Below, piece after piece: positions 10,432-23,345 of a DNA stretch of 64,000 nt. The stretch is from Labia minor (lineage: Eukaryota > Arthropoda > Insecta > Dermaptera > Spongiphoridae): positions 21,074,720 to 21,138,719 of the forward strand of contig OY720346.1 in assembly GCA_963082975.1 (NCBI GenBank). Direction: 5' to 3'. The position numbers and the translations under genes were made by a program. Position 1 is the stretch's first letter; each line of letters opens with the position of its first letter. The notes beneath the pieces are model-generated. The model worked only from the letters and a program-made list of their open reading frames with translations. It ran no database searches and was not told the origin of the DNA.

Positions 10432-12563
10432 ACACCTTCAATGCACAATCCGTGGTCTTTATTATCAACCTTAAAGAGCTCCATTCATGTTTTCAATTTC
10501 TATTGACTTTCGACATGGAATAAAATGAAGGAATAAGGATAAAGGAGAAAGAACACAGAGAGAGGGGAGAGAAAAAGGGAAAACGAAAGATGAGTAACGG
10601 ATGAAAATACTTCAAAAGTGCAAGAAAAAAAAAATGATGGGATTTTATTTTTATTATATCAAAACGATATGTTTTATACTATTGGAAAAAAAGGAACAAA
10701 AACCAAAGAGATTTCCGTATGAAATAGAAATTTTATTAGGAATGGAGAAAATCAACGAAGGATTTTACAAGATCCACTACAGAGGGAGGATAAAAAAAAA
10801 ATTGGCTGTTTTTACTCGAGGATAAAAAAAAATGTGAACAATTTGATGAACTAAATACAGAAGAATGAAAGGCATGTATTGGGCTTGTATTAAATACCTC
10901 ATAAACATTTTTTGAATTTATATTAAAGAATGAATCAAATCATATCTCTAATCAAAAAAACTTGTGAAAAATAAAAATAATATGGAATTTAATAATAACA
11001 TCACTAATATTAAAAAGGTATTATTAAATTTAATAAAATGAGTAAATTTTTATTTTCAAAATTATTATTTATCAACCTACAATCAAAATTAATGGAAATC
11101 TTTTTGATTATATTATTTAGACAACAAATTTACATTTTGACTAAAAAAAATCAAGTAATACTTATTAATGATAAGTAAAATAACATTATTTAATTTAGTA
11201 TCACTGACTTTCACATTTGAATCTTTTTCAGTCTTAAATACTGTTCAATAAATTTGATCGATTGATAGATTTGATTTGATTTGAATGATCATTAAATAAG
11301 AAAAAATATTAAAAGTATAATTCCCTAGAATTTCTATTACCTAACGTATTCTTTTAATCCTTTAAAAATAAATATTTATAAAAATAACTATACTTCAAAT
11401 AAATAATCAAATTATAATTAAAATAGAAATTGATTAAATCATAAAACAAACGAGTCATGAAAATATAAAAATGGTGACACTTGTTTTTCTGATAATTAAA
11501 ATTGGGAAAAAAGATTATGTTAAATACTTAATTTTGATCTATATAAAAAGAAAATATTAAAGAAAAAATAAATCTTATCATATGACTGTATTATTATTAA
11601 TTTTTTTTTTTCAACTAAATTTAACAATAACGAATTATTATATTTAATTAATTAATTTCTAAAAAGAGCACTTACTACTATTTTACTTATTTTTATTCTT
11701 TCTTTTACTGTTGAATATTCGCTAACGATAACCGTTTGTTTTACATCATCGCCTTTTGAACTTCTCTATTATACCCTCCTACTAAATCCTTTTCACACAC
11801 CATTTCTCCTCCAAATGCTAAATGAACTAACCGTATTTTATCTTAAGCGAACCGTCCTACCCGATTTATTGTTTCAAGAAAATATGATTCAATTAATGGG
11901 ACAGGTCACGGGAAGGTCTGGCTAGCTTAACATTTCCACCTGTCACGCGACCCCCCCCCCTCCAGCTGACGATACAAATCACACCTTTCCAGGAACATCA
12001 ATAAACATATCTGTAAGGAATTGTGTTGCAAAAGGAAATGGAAAATTTCCTTTTTTAATCGTCATGATCCACCAGAAGTCATTCATTTCCATCTATATAT
12101 ATATATATATATATATATCTTCTAGAAAACAAACGAAACTAATAAGGGGAAAGGGGAAGAGGAATTTGGAAGAATAATTTTAAAAGGAGAGAGAGAATTC
12201 TGTCAAGTACAGAAAAAGAAAGAAGAAAGCTTTTAATTAAACTCATCCGATATTCATAGAGTCCATTAAATTAATTAAAAAAAAGGCTTTTTATTATTCT
12301 TGAATTTGACGCTAGTCGATTTCAGTCCTTTTTATATGAAACCGACTGTCAATGAACAAAAAATAAAAACTCACCCTTTGGTTTTCTAATAGGTTTTCCC
12401 TTATTCATCTATTTTTTTTTTTGCTGATCAATTTGTTATCAATTTTTATTTATTTAACAAATTAAATTCAATTTAATCGACACCAAAATTTTGTCAAGAA
12501 CAAAAATTTATATTTGTTCTTGAAAAGATTACCAGAAATGTTTAGATATATATGTGGTTGTTT

Positions 12564-12606
12564 AAAATCGTGAGTGGAAAGAAGAGTTCTTCCCACTCAC
12601 GATTTT
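12564..12606. repeat. Hairpin, 14-bp perfect stem
   Basis: 12564-12577 pairs perfectly with 12593-12606 (aaaatcgtgagtgg and its complement) around a 15-base loop. A-rich before and T-rich after the stem, so it could act as a bidirectional terminator-like or small foldback structure. Function unknown. Confidence 0.7.
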
Positions 12607-13060
12607 ATTCAAATTGCCAATGGAAGAAAAAGTTATAAAAATAAAGAGAATTTTCAACTATATTTACTTTTTATTTTTATATTGAGAGAGGGTTCTTTTA
12701 GACCTTTTTCGAAAAATAATAGTCCTCACATCCGTTCAGAAGGAATAAAATCAATAAAGAAATTCCATAACGTTTTCAGATGAAGTAACAATTGCACATC
12801 ATCAAATTTAGTCAGTAAATAACCGATACGATTTTAATATGAATAATCCAAATATTTTAATATTTTTATTATTCATCAATGCATTCATCAATAGAAACAT
12901 TTCTATAGCAATATTGAAAAAAATATATTTTAAATTAATTAAAATAAAATTATAGAGTAGTTTTCAAATTGAGAATGTCGTTAAGAGGAATAATTCTTTT
13001 CAGATGATCACTAATATAGAATTTTATGAAATATTAACAATATTATTAACATCTGCGGGT

Positions 13061-13147
13061 ATCTGTTTTTATTACATTAATAGATATATTAAAATTATTT
13101 GATATTGTTTCTGTAGCTGGAAATTAATTTACTTCAAACCGTCGGTT
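13061..13147 (+). repeat. 3'-end fragment of family A (HINE-like) repeat
   Basis: Matches the last part of family A (gtagctggaaattaattt followed by caaaccgtcgg), as in 26240-26315, then stops before the terminal hairpin. A truncated relic. Confidence 0.75.
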
Positions 13148-14180
13148 AATGAAAATTTCTTTTAACATGGTCCACCACTGGTACATTTACCTTATATAAA
13201 ATAAATTAATAATATATTAACGTTTAGCTCAATTGAATTTAATTATATTATTTTTTGTTTTATATTTTTGTTATTTTAATTACTTCTTTATATTTCACAA
13301 ATGAAACTATTTAAACAAAATAACTGATTTGAATTTGTATATAGAATTTCTCCCTCTCTTCGATATTAACAATCATTAGAGAAGGGTCTGGACATCCGCA
13401 TTTTAGAATAAATTGTGCATAAAATTTACCATTTTTTTCAATTAAGAAAATTCGTAATTATATTATTTAGATTTAATTTAAAAAAAATGTGGAAAAAGTT
13501 ATTTTTAATTGTTTTCTCAATGAAAATTTAGTAGGGATTTAATTTATTAATTTGAATGATTTTCATTGTTTTTAATTTTAATTTAATTTTAATACAATTA
13601 AAATGAATACTTATAGAAACTATTCGAAAATTAGTCAATTTATTCCAATTTATTATGATTTAAAATCATATAATAATTTTCTTAATATATTTCTATTTTT
13701 AAACAAATTAGTTTTTAACCTCATTTAGTACTAACAATATATATATATACAGTATATACTGATCTATGTTTTTGAACTTGAAAAATATCCACATGACTTT
13801 GAAAGGCGAATCAAACTGTTTAAGTCTCATGAGGAAATTCAATTTATGTATTTTTTATTAATTAAGATAAATTAATAAATAGTATTTAGAAATATTAAAA
13901 TCAAAATATTTATTTCAGGGTGACTTAATTATTAGATTTTGGAATATATATTTATAGCATACTATATATTTTTTATATAATAATCTCTTAAAAACAATTT
14001 TCATTTTTTAAATTGATATTCATTTAAATAGATAAAATTAAAAAACATTAAATCTTAATTTCTATTAAAATATTAAATAAGTTTGACCTAATTTATGAAA
14101 TAAATTAATATAATTATTTTTAGTATGATTTAAATAATTTAAATGATATTTAATTAATTAAAAACTTATAATAAATTAAA

Positions 14181-15153
14181 TATTTTAATAATCCAGCCAA
14201 TTGATAAATCATGAACAGTGTCTTCGAATTGAAATATACATCAGATGAATTCTTATTAAATGTTTTATAATGAACATTAATTTATGTGGTTTATTCAAAT
14301 TATATAAAAACCCTTAAAAAGTGCCATGCATCAGAATAATCTCGAATAAATATAAAAATACATTATATTATTATTTAGATTGTCCCAGTATAAAATATAA
14401 AAGATAAATAAAAAAAATTTATTCTTATGTAATATATTAAAAAAAGATTTTTATAAGTTTATATAGAACTATATAATTTTATTTTTTTGTTATTTATATA
14501 AATTAAAAAATATTTTAAATTAATGTTAAATAGAATAAATACATATGGAAGTTATATTATACGTATATAATTAAATGAAAAGAATGAAAAATTATTTTGT
14601 GACGATTTTACAATGATAATTGTGAGGAGGAGTTGAGAGGGTTGTAATTGGTTATCGAGTTATAATAAATTATAATAAACCTCACCCCGAGGTTGAATTT
14701 TGACAGGAACAGCGCCGCTCGCCGAGCTCCCTGGCTATGCGTGCGCACTCACACACCAACACCGATAGACTGACTACCACTCGAGCGGCTGGCTAGGAAG
14801 AGCCCCTGGCATTTAGGCAACCCGCTGCGCTAGTTTCCAAATTTAAAATTTTCATAAAGTACCTGGATTATCCAGCAGCCGCTCAGAAGATTAAAAATGT
14901 ATACTTTACTAACTGTTTTAATAATATTAATTAATTTTAATAATATTCTTAAATTTGAATTAGTAAATTGATTGAGTATATTGATTATCTTATAATTAAA
15001 TAATAATTATTATTTATATATATACAATCTATATATTTATTGAATAAACCATAAATTAATATTTATTATAAAACATTTAATAAGAATTCATTTGATGTCT
15101 ATTTCAATTGGAAGACACTGTTCATGTCATGCTTTAGCTGGATTATTAAAATA
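14181..15153. repeat. Large inverted repeat around a GC-rich core
   Basis: 14181-14298 and 15040-15153 are inverted copies (shared blocks include gaacagtgtctt and gaattcttattaaatg) at roughly 85-90 percent by eye. Weaker similarity extends outward on both sides. Between them lies AT-rich DNA plus a markedly GC-rich block at 14670-14880 with several CpGs. No transposase frame is visible. It may be a non-autonomous DNA transposon or foldback element with long terminal arms; the class is not established. Confidence 0.6.
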
Positions 15154-15393
15154 TATAAACTTTTATATTAATTTTAATCTCAATTTAAATTATCTAATTT
15201 ATCATAAAAGTTAATATTTTCATTCAATTAATGTCATTTTATCATATTTATAAGATTTTTTATATGAATTAAGAAAGTTATACACATTTATTTTAAATAT
15301 ATATCATTTGAAAAAATAAATTATGTTTAAAAAATAAATAGGTTATTTCCAATTTAAAAACATTATTAAATTTATAATTTTATTTTATGAAAT

Positions 15394-15890
15394 GTTCGTC
15401 CGTCCATATAGATGTGTGCAGACCGAACGGCTCAACGGATTTTGATGAAATTTGGTATATTTACTTAATGCATCAGTGGGATGAATTGATCAACTTTTGG
15501 TGCAATTCCGGAAACCGGAAGTGGTAGTATTAGCGATCGACGATAGGAAGGGAAGGGTTATTTTCACACCAAATTTCACATGAGGAGATTTTTTTACATA
15601 TCACCATGAATCATGCACTTTGTATTGGTTTTATTCTCGAGAAAAATCATTTTTATTAGTTTTTTTCTTAATTTAAAATTATATGACGTCATCCAGCCAT
15701 TCATGACGTCAGAGCCTGGTCTTACATATATATTATAAATAAAATAAAATTAAAAATATTTATGTTCTATCCATATGTTTTTATTACATTAATAGATATA
15801 TTAAAATTATTTGAAATTGTTTCTGTAGCTGGAAATTAATTTACTTCAAACCGTCGGTCGGTTCGGACCTGGCCACAGGTCAACTTATTT
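15394..15890 (+). mobile_element. Family A (HINE-like) copy 1, 5'-truncated
   Basis: Starts within the GTCC microsatellite and runs through the conserved core (aacggctcaacggatttt), ccggaagtgg, the second module, paired TGACGTCA sites (15684-15691 and 15704-15711), the ATIR cgtcggtcggt, the hairpin gacctggccacaggtc and the caacttatt end. Its first module is missing. Confidence 0.8.
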
Positions 15891-17062
15891 TTCGAATATG
15901 TTTAGTGTAAAAAAATAAAAATGGCGTTTATGATGGTTAACTCGAATACATAACAACAAATATAACATATAACATAATTAATAAAAACCAAACACTTCAT
16001 CATTAAAATTATCTATTTTAATTACTGAAATTGAATTGATAAGACATATTTTTCAAATATGTTTAATACACATATCATTTCGTAAAAACTCAACCTTATG
16101 ATACAGAGTAATTTCAATTTACATCCCCACCTTTGAAATTAGTCTTTGTACTTTTATATATGAATTTTTGCTGATGGTTGGATTATGAAATGATATCGGG
16201 CTTGTATTATATCACAAATGTCATATTTATGTAAATTTTAGCTCTGAAATATTCATTCACTTTATTAACTGTTTATTCATTTACATTTAAATTCCCATCT
16301 CCCCCTTTAAGTCTATATTAACTAATTTATTAAAATATTTTTTATTATTATGATCATAATTTTTAATGATTACATCTCCTTCAAATTATCATTCTTAATC
16401 TCAAATAATTTAAGAATAAAGTTATTAACTAAAAATAAATATACATATAATATAAATAAATAATAAGACCATACCTCCCTCTGATATAAGTTTAATTATT
16501 TATTTTCAATCATTCAGTGAGTAGCTCTCGAATAAACTGGATGTGCTAAATCGGATTCCTGCTCCCGAAGTGAATTTCTAGCTTCTTTTGTTTCAAGTCT
16601 GCCAATTTTGGTGAGATCTGATTCAATACGCATGTATATATGTATATTTACTTAAATGAAACAAACTGAATTGTCAAATTTTGACAATTTTATTGAGTTT
16701 TTATAAAAATTTTATATATTTTTTCTATAATTTTCTTGCTAAATAATAGGATTGTTAGTTAAATACTTTCTTATTTTAGATTTTTATCCTTAAATCGCCT
16801 TATTCCAAATCCCTGTTAAAGATTTTATTTGAATTTTAGTTTATCTTTAATTTTCCTAAGGTCAGTCACACCCAAGGGCCAGGGCTGTGTGAAGAAAAAT
16901 TATCCTATCACCTCCCCCAATATCCTTCCCTTATACACACCTTTTATACATATGTAAATATTTGTATATTTTTATTTCTTTTTAAATAAGTAAATAGTTA
17001 GTTAAATAGAATATAAAAGTAATTATTGTTTTTATTTTTATTTTATTATAATATGAAGCGGC
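15891..17062. other. AT-rich DNA upstream of the Jockey remnant
   Basis: No gene recognised. A balanced-composition patch at ~16515-16640 and another at ~16860-16940 could belong to the 5' untranslated region of the LINE that follows, but there is no direct proof. Confidence 0.35.
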
Positions 17063-17350
17063 ATGAACGTGGATGAAGTCAATAAACCCTTTCCAAGGGA
17101 CAAAATTACAGAGAACCCAGCCGCAACAATCTCAAATAGAAGATATTAACAAAAAATATGTAAATAAGGAAATTACTGAAATTTCCAATAATGAATTATC
17201 TGAGAATGAAATCTTAAAAATGAAAATAGTCATTTAAAAGAAGTGATAAAAAATCTCACAAAAGATCTTCAAGAAATTAAAAGTAAGATCATAGAAAATC
17301 CTAACTCTGAAATTCCATAGGATAAAAATAAACAGGAAGCAGACGCTAAA

Positions 17351-17960
17351 TTGCAAAATTTGAAAATTAACCCTATGCAAACTTCTGACAATGCAATCGT
17401 ATATTACGAAGAGGAACTACAATCTGGAATAGGGTGGTTAACTGTAAATAGAAATGGGAATAACAAAAGGAAAACTTTTTATTCTCCGGAAAATTTACAA
17501 AATAAAGAAGACATTTTTGAAAAATCTAATAATAGAAATATTAAACAGCAAACTACAGAATCATATTGGTTAAACAATCCAAATGTAAAAACGGCAAATT
17601 ACTTTGAAACTCTTCAGGTTGAAACTGTAAATAAAAAAACAACTGGAAAAGCAGTAAAACCCCCTCCGATCTTTGTAGCGGGAGTTGAAAATATTCAACC
17701 GCTTATGAATCTATTAAATAAAATGGCACCACATTCTTTTAATATAAAATGTTTGAATGAAAATAAAGTTAAGATCCAACCATATGAAGCTCATATCTAT
17801 TCATCTATTATTAAAGAGTTGGAATCTAAAAACATACAATTTCATACATATCAGCTAAAGATAGTCCATTTAAAGTTGTTCTAAGAAACATGCACCAATC
17901 AATGCCTGCCGAAGATATTCAAGAGGTATTACTAAATCATTGACATGAAGTTAAAAAAAT
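17351..17960 (+). pseudogene. Jockey-type LINE ORF1 fragment, frameshifted
   Basis: An open run of ~177 codons followed by a shift near 17855-17870 and an in-frame stop near 17940. The segment PPPIFVAGVENIQPLMNLLN, then KCLNENKVKIQP, IYSSIIKELESKNIQFHTYQ and, after the shift, VVLRNMHQSMPAEDIQEVL is the conserved nucleic-acid-binding part of arthropod Jockey-type ORF1 proteins. That family normally continues into CCHC zinc knuckles, which are absent because the deletion junction follows at once. An earlier ORF1 start may be the ATG at 17063, now separated by stops. Confidence 0.78.
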
Positions 17961-17967
17961 TAAAGAT

Positions 17968-18288
17968 GCGTTTGAAAGTAAATCCTATTGTGGAATAGTA
18001 TATCTAAATATAACACAGGCTTTTGACAAAATTTGGCACACTGGCTTAATTTGTAAAATTAAAAACTATTTACTAGACACATTTTATCAATTATCCAAAT
18101 CTTATCTATCGAATAGACACTTTTTTGTGAAATATGGTTGTTCTTCCTCTAAATTAATGCAAATTAGAACAGGAGTCTCTCAGGGTAGTATTCTAGGACC
18201 AGCCCTTTTCCTATTATTTATGATAGACATGCCACTCGCTCCTTATAACGACATAGCAACTTTCGCTGATGATACTGCAATTATTTGA
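17968..18288 (+). pseudogene. Jockey-type LINE reverse transcriptase core
   Basis: 106 codons open to a stop at 18286-18288. Motifs: YLNITQAFDKIWHTGLI (motif A region), SKSYLSNRHFFVKYG, GVSQGSILGPALFLLF (usual GVPQGS) and ATFADDTAI (catalytic FADD). The residue aligned with the first catalytic aspartate of motif A (normally LD) appears as Asn, so this RT would be inactive even if expressed. It is in the same frame as the end of ORF1 just upstream, reflecting a deletion that joined the two. Confidence 0.85.
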
Positions 18289-19200
18289 ATTATAATGTTG
18301 TATGTGATAGACTTCAAACACATCTCGATATGTTATATCTTTGGTTTAAAAGATGGCGTTATAGATAAATGCAAGTAAATCTATATTTGTCACCTACACC
18401 TTAAATAGAAAAACATGCCCGCCAATATACATAAATAAATCTATCATTCCACAAAAAGATGAGGCAAAATACCTAGGGAATCCATCTAGATAGGCGTTTT
18501 ACTTGGGAAAAACATATTTCAACTAGAATTGTCCACTCAAGGGAAGAGTATAGAAAACTAAATTGGCTTTTAGGGAGACATTCTGGCATAGGAATAGAAA
18601 GCAAAGTCCTTCTATTCAAATCCATAATCAAACTAAAACTGTTGTATGGAATTCAACTCTGGGGATCAGCATCAAAATCTAACATAAAAAAATCGAAAAC
18701 TTTCAAAACAAAACACTTACAAATCTTGTAAGAGCCCCATGGTATGTTCCAAATAAACTCATACACAAAGGGACTTAGAAATTAAAAACTTATATGATGA
18801 AATAAACATCTTAAGTGAAAAATATATTAAAAAAAATGGAAAACCATCCAAATGAATTAGTGAAAAAATTACTTGTTAGGGATGATACAAACAAGAGATT
18901 AAAAAGATATGACATATTGGATCTCGTTAAAAGAAAATTTTGACGTTCATCAAAGATGTGTGAAAAAGTGAAGTGCGTGTTTGTGAAATGTTCGGGATGA
19001 GTGTGTGTGTTTAGTGTGTAATATTTAAAACTAATATGTTAAGTGCAAATATGTTGCTTAGTCATGATATTGTATTGTCAATAATATGGATGTATTGTAT
19101 GTATTTCATATTTTATAAAAATTACTTATTGCCTATATAAAAATAGGCAGATTGTATATATTTTCTGAAATAATAATAAAAAAAGAAAAAAACTAATAAA

Positions 19201-21061
19201 TGAAATGAAATAAATTTTTAAATATTAAATTTAATTTGACAAGTATGTCACAACTTCCCAATTATTCATATTATCTATAAATACCAAATAAAAATATAAA
19301 TAAAATATTATGAATATATAGATCTTATAATATAAAAAAAAAATATTAAAATAGTATCCAATTATCGAAAATGACTTTTTAATAAATATGTCACAATCCA
19401 ATTTTTTTTCTATCATATTTTTCCTGTTGTTTCGTTTTAACATTCACTATCTTCCCAGCGATTTATGTAGAAGTATAATTTTATAATTTATAATATGACA
19501 ACCCCTTTTGGCTTTCGTGTTTAGTTTAGCACAAAAACAAACATCTCTGTCCGTTTAAATGAAATATGAAATGAGAAAAAAAAATGAATGGAAAATATTC
19601 AAATGGAGAGTAATAAAAAAAAATAATTTAATTATTTCGAATAGAAAAACGCAGAATGAAAAGAAATTACATCAGGTGGATATAAAAAAGGCATAAATGA
19701 GTATAACACAAGGGTCGAAAAGGGTGTAACTAAAACTAAAATGTGGTAAAAATCACACTCCTTGAATCATTCAAAATAATTTTCAGTAAAACATCATTAA
19801 TTATTATCAGAAAATTAAATTTTAAATTATTTCTTAATATAAAAATTCAACGCATGAATAGTTGAGAAAACGATTTTTGTAAAATTTATAAAAAATTTAA
19901 TTTATATCATAATAAATTTTTATGTAAATATTAAATATTTTCTGATAGCTTTAGCTTTCAAATGCCAGATTATGCTATTTTATATTATTAAAAAAAACAT
20001 AATACTTTTTTCAATATTCCACTTTAGAGAAACTATTCAACAATTTCATTTTTTCAATATATTTTCTTGATTTTATCAAGGGAAATTATGATAAAATTAT
20101 TAGTTTACATTATATTATAGTTTAAATGAAAAATAAATATTTACATAATAATTAATAATCAAAAAATTGATTAATAAAAATATATGGTTGAAAACAGCGG
20201 CAGAATTTTGAATTTTTTCTATAATATACTTTAAGTATCAAAATGGGGCAAGGTTATTTATTGAACACATGTCAGAGAATATAAAGATAATTCTAGAATT
20301 CTTATTTCAAAAAACTCATAGAAATGCATCCCATCTGGTCCCCATATGATATACCTCTTCGTTAACAAAGAGGGAGTGAGGGGTGGACAATTTTGCCAAG
20401 TTGATTGGAGGGGATGATTAGCTTCGACATGTTTGAACAGTTTTTGATCATTCTTGGATTGAGTGTAAGGGAGGTGACTTCATCAGACTAAGTGAGAAAA
20501 ACTACAAGGATCATACCGTTGCCTGCCCACGAACGGAAGATACCATACCTTGAGGAAATAACCAAGAATCATCACTTGAAGTCCCCGTGTTCCCCGAACT
20601 CATTATTGATTAAATAACAGATAAGTGGTCGACCCATATTTAAATAATTGCAATTACTTAATGAAACTCAATTTCATTTGATTTATAATCTTACTATTTA
20701 TAACGGTACCATATCAACTCTATAATTTCTTGTTATCTATTGTTATAATATTAATTCTTCTATTTTTTATTAAATACATAATTTTAGTTTAATTTTATAT
20801 TTGCATTGTTAATCTGAACGAATTCAATTTTATCATTTCCCTTATCATCCTTCGCGTTTTCAATACCCAATTTTTATTCTAAATTTAACCAGAGTGCTAT
20901 CAAATTAATTTAATCTTATTTTAAACCAATTTTTCGCATTAATCACCTTACCTAAGTCATCCAATATACGACAATATATATATATATATATATATATAAG
21001 AAATCAATAATTGCACTGTTTCATTGATTTTTACAATTAAATTTGATGTTTTCAAAAATAG
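19201..21061. other. AT-rich DNA, no recognised gene
   Basis: A block of higher GC at ~20330-20620 stands out but gives no long frame (longest seen from an ATG ~17 codons) and no recognised motif. (TA)n at ~20976-20998. Confidence 0.4.
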
Positions 21062-21735
21062 TTAATAATAACAATAATAATAAATGTAAATGGTTTAGAA
21101 AATGTGGTAAACCAGGAGAGACGATAGAGCGGATGGATGCACATCTCTAGCGGAGAGAGAATATACCAACCATTATAATCAAGCGGCGAAAATCATTCAT
21201 ATTCAGCTTGCTCTTAAATATAATCTATTAGTACTCCCTGATCCTTATTACAAATATACACCTTCTTCGATTCTCATGTCTTATATTGGGACCGCCCAAT
21301 AATAACAGATAAAACCATCGATCACAATCGCCCGGACATAATGTTAATAGACAAAAAACAAAAGACGGCCACGATTATAGACATCGGGGTTCCCCTAACT
21401 CACAACACCTTGAAAACGAGAAGATAGGAAAATATTTAAATCTGGCAATGGAACTTAAGTCACTATGGAAACTGATTAGTGTCAATATTGTCCCTATAGT
21501 AATTTCGACGGAAGGAGCGTCATCATAAAATTTAAGCAGAACATCAAATTGCTAGGGCTACCAGAAAGCAGTGGTACTGCAAACATGTCATATTATTAGA
21601 AAGGTCCTAATGCTATAAAGAATTTGAAATAATGGTGTTGTGGATCAGGGTGAAATCCCTCTCCGCGCCTCCCCCTTGAGCCTAATCCCAATAAAAAGAA
21701 AGTAATAATAATAATAATAATAATAATAATTTTTA
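21062..21735 (+). mobile_element. 5'-truncated Dong/R4-type LINE within (TAA)n
   Basis: The coding relic is bracketed on the left by TAA-rich sequence (21062-21085) and on the right by a (TAA)n tract (~21700-21730). Dong elements are known to target TAA repeats, so flank and coding evidence agree. Only the 3' end of the element is present, as expected from incomplete target-primed reverse transcription. Confidence 0.75.
21087..21640 (+). pseudogene. LINE Pol C-terminus with restriction-like endonuclease motif
   Basis: Three frames must be combined, so the gene is dead. It reads CGKPGETIE, then TSLAEREYTNHYNQAAKIIH, then TDKTIDHNRPDIMLIDKK and TATIIDIGVPLTHN, then KYLNLAMELKSLWKL and VNIVPIVISTEGA. 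The NRPDI...D pattern is the PD-(D/E)xK core of the restriction-like endonuclease used by R2/R4/NeSL-group LINEs. An in-frame stop pair lies at ~21301-21306 and later stops follow. Function in life would be target-site nicking for retrotransposition. Confidence 0.78.
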
Positions 21736-21773
21736 TTTAATGAAAAATTTTAAAAAGTAATCTTTACACTCTT

Positions 21774-21823
<50 letters not shown>

Positions 21824-23265
21824 AGTTTAATCTAAAATTTTATTTTTTTCATTTATATACATATTTTATACAAACACACGAACACATATTTTGATTATAT
21901 TTCTTTTCTAAAAAAATTAATGTTGATTTATAAGAGTTTTTACATTTACGAATATACTGATAAATATACAAAATTAAAATCATAACATGATTTATATATT
22001 TTAGTTTTATCTTTGATCATTGAAAAATAAAAGAAAATGAAAGTTGTTTGAAAAGTAGGGATTCTAGTATAACTTGTAAATAAGTAAATTCTAGAGTTAC
22101 AAATAAAAAGTCTGTTTCATATTGAATTAATAATATAAAAAAATATTTTTTTTTTCTTTATTAAGTTTCAATAAATATATTAGAAGAAAAAATAATGAAA
22201 TTTGTTTAAAGTAAACAAACTCAGTAAAAGCGTATATCAGAGTAGTATAAAGAATGAAAGATAGAAAGGGAGTGGGGGATGGGAGCTTTTCCATCATTTG
22301 CTATAAACGTTTTTTTCTTTTACTTTGACGATTGCATTTTCTTTAATTCTAATTAAGTCCGTAAATAAATGGGCGCCGGGTGTCACTCTCAAGTGAAAAG
22401 TTCCAATACTTTTTAATGAAAAATTCTTTTTATTTTTCCATTTCAAGAAATAATATAACTTTCCTTTTTTTCTTCCCTCCCGTCTCCTAAGTTGATAACT
22501 TTTTTCTCTTACCACCACCAGCACTCATCCCCGCCTTCAATTAAAGTTTTGTCCGCAAACCAACGTGATAATTGACTTGACTTCAAAAAATGTTACTATA
22601 TTTGAGTCCGTTTATTTGTTTTCTTTTTATCCTTGTCCAAAAAGTTCAATACTCTTATTACACTTTATATATATAATCTTTAAGAGATGTTGAGAAAAAG
22701 CGAGCTTCTAATAGTAACGTAACACTCAAAATGTGCATAAAGGAAATATATCTATTGATTTGAAACATCACCCAATGTTTAATTAAAAATTATATTTATT
22801 AAGTTGAATTTTTTTAAATTTAATTTTAGCTTACTTTTAGTTTACTTAAATTATTAAAAAGTTCAAATAGTGTCTACGGTTAATCTATTAATATCATTAA
22901 AGTTAATAGCAGCAACCATTATTGGTTGTGGTTTTGAATTTTTTATGACTCTGACTGTTAAGTCTCAGATTTAACTCACGTTTCGATTTATATTCCTTCA
23001 GAGTATGCTTCAGAATTTTTTTTAATAAAATAAAAAAAAAAATTATCTTTATTAATTTCAAATAAATTACGAATAGTAAATAAAGATTGAAAAAAATATT
23101 AAATTTATAAACTATTATAAAAAAATTTATAAAAAATAAAAAAATAAATATTTAAATTTACAAAATAAAAAGAAAACACCCCCTATTTCAATCCTAAACA
23201 CTGGTTATATAACAAAATTAAACAAATTTTGAAATAAATATTATTATGATTATTAAAAGAAATAT
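21736..23265. other. AT-rich DNA with CT/TA microsatellite
   Basis: (CT)n followed directly by (TA)n at ~21773-21815. The short frame at 22294-22524 (minus) is low-complexity. No gene recognised. Confidence 0.4.
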
Positions 23266-23345
23266 TAAGCCGAGTGGGTAGAGTACGTGATTTCTAATAT
23301 CCCTCTTCCAAACCCCCACCTCTCTATATATAGTCTAGGTTTTTA
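23266..23345 (+). repeat. tRNA-derived SINE-like fragment, copy 1
   Basis: gagtgggtagagtacg (23272-23287) resembles a pol III A box and is followed ~20 bases on by a degenerate B-box-like segment (cttccaaaccccc). It shares gtacgtgatttcta with the fragment at 23594. A degraded tRNA-derived SINE is the simplest reading. Confidence 0.5.

Larger units (their letters stand above)
7903..13060. other. AT-rich stretch with hairpins, no recognised gene
   Basis: No convincing exon. Frames at 8454-8642, 10299-10523, 10601-10825 and 12574-12783 are short and resemble nothing known. Minor structures are listed separately: a minisatellite at 8124-8156, an inverted repeat around 10322-10431 and a hairpin at 12564-12606. 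Also present are a poly-C run near 11950-11960 and a (TA)n run at ~12095-12118. A GC-balanced block at 9540-9620 is unassigned. Confidence 0.45.
17063..19200 (+). mobile_element. Decayed Jockey-type LINE with internal deletion
   Basis: Contains an ORF1-like region, an RT core and a decayed ORF2 C-terminal region, ending in a GT-rich then A-rich tail (~19010-19200). ORF1's C-terminus, the endonuclease and the N-terminal part of RT are missing. After ~18290 frames are broken but short colinear pieces remain, such as KVLLFKSIIKLKLLYGIQLW at ~18600-18660. Family assignment rests on the ORF1 and RT motifs described in the two pseudogene entries. Confidence 0.8.
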
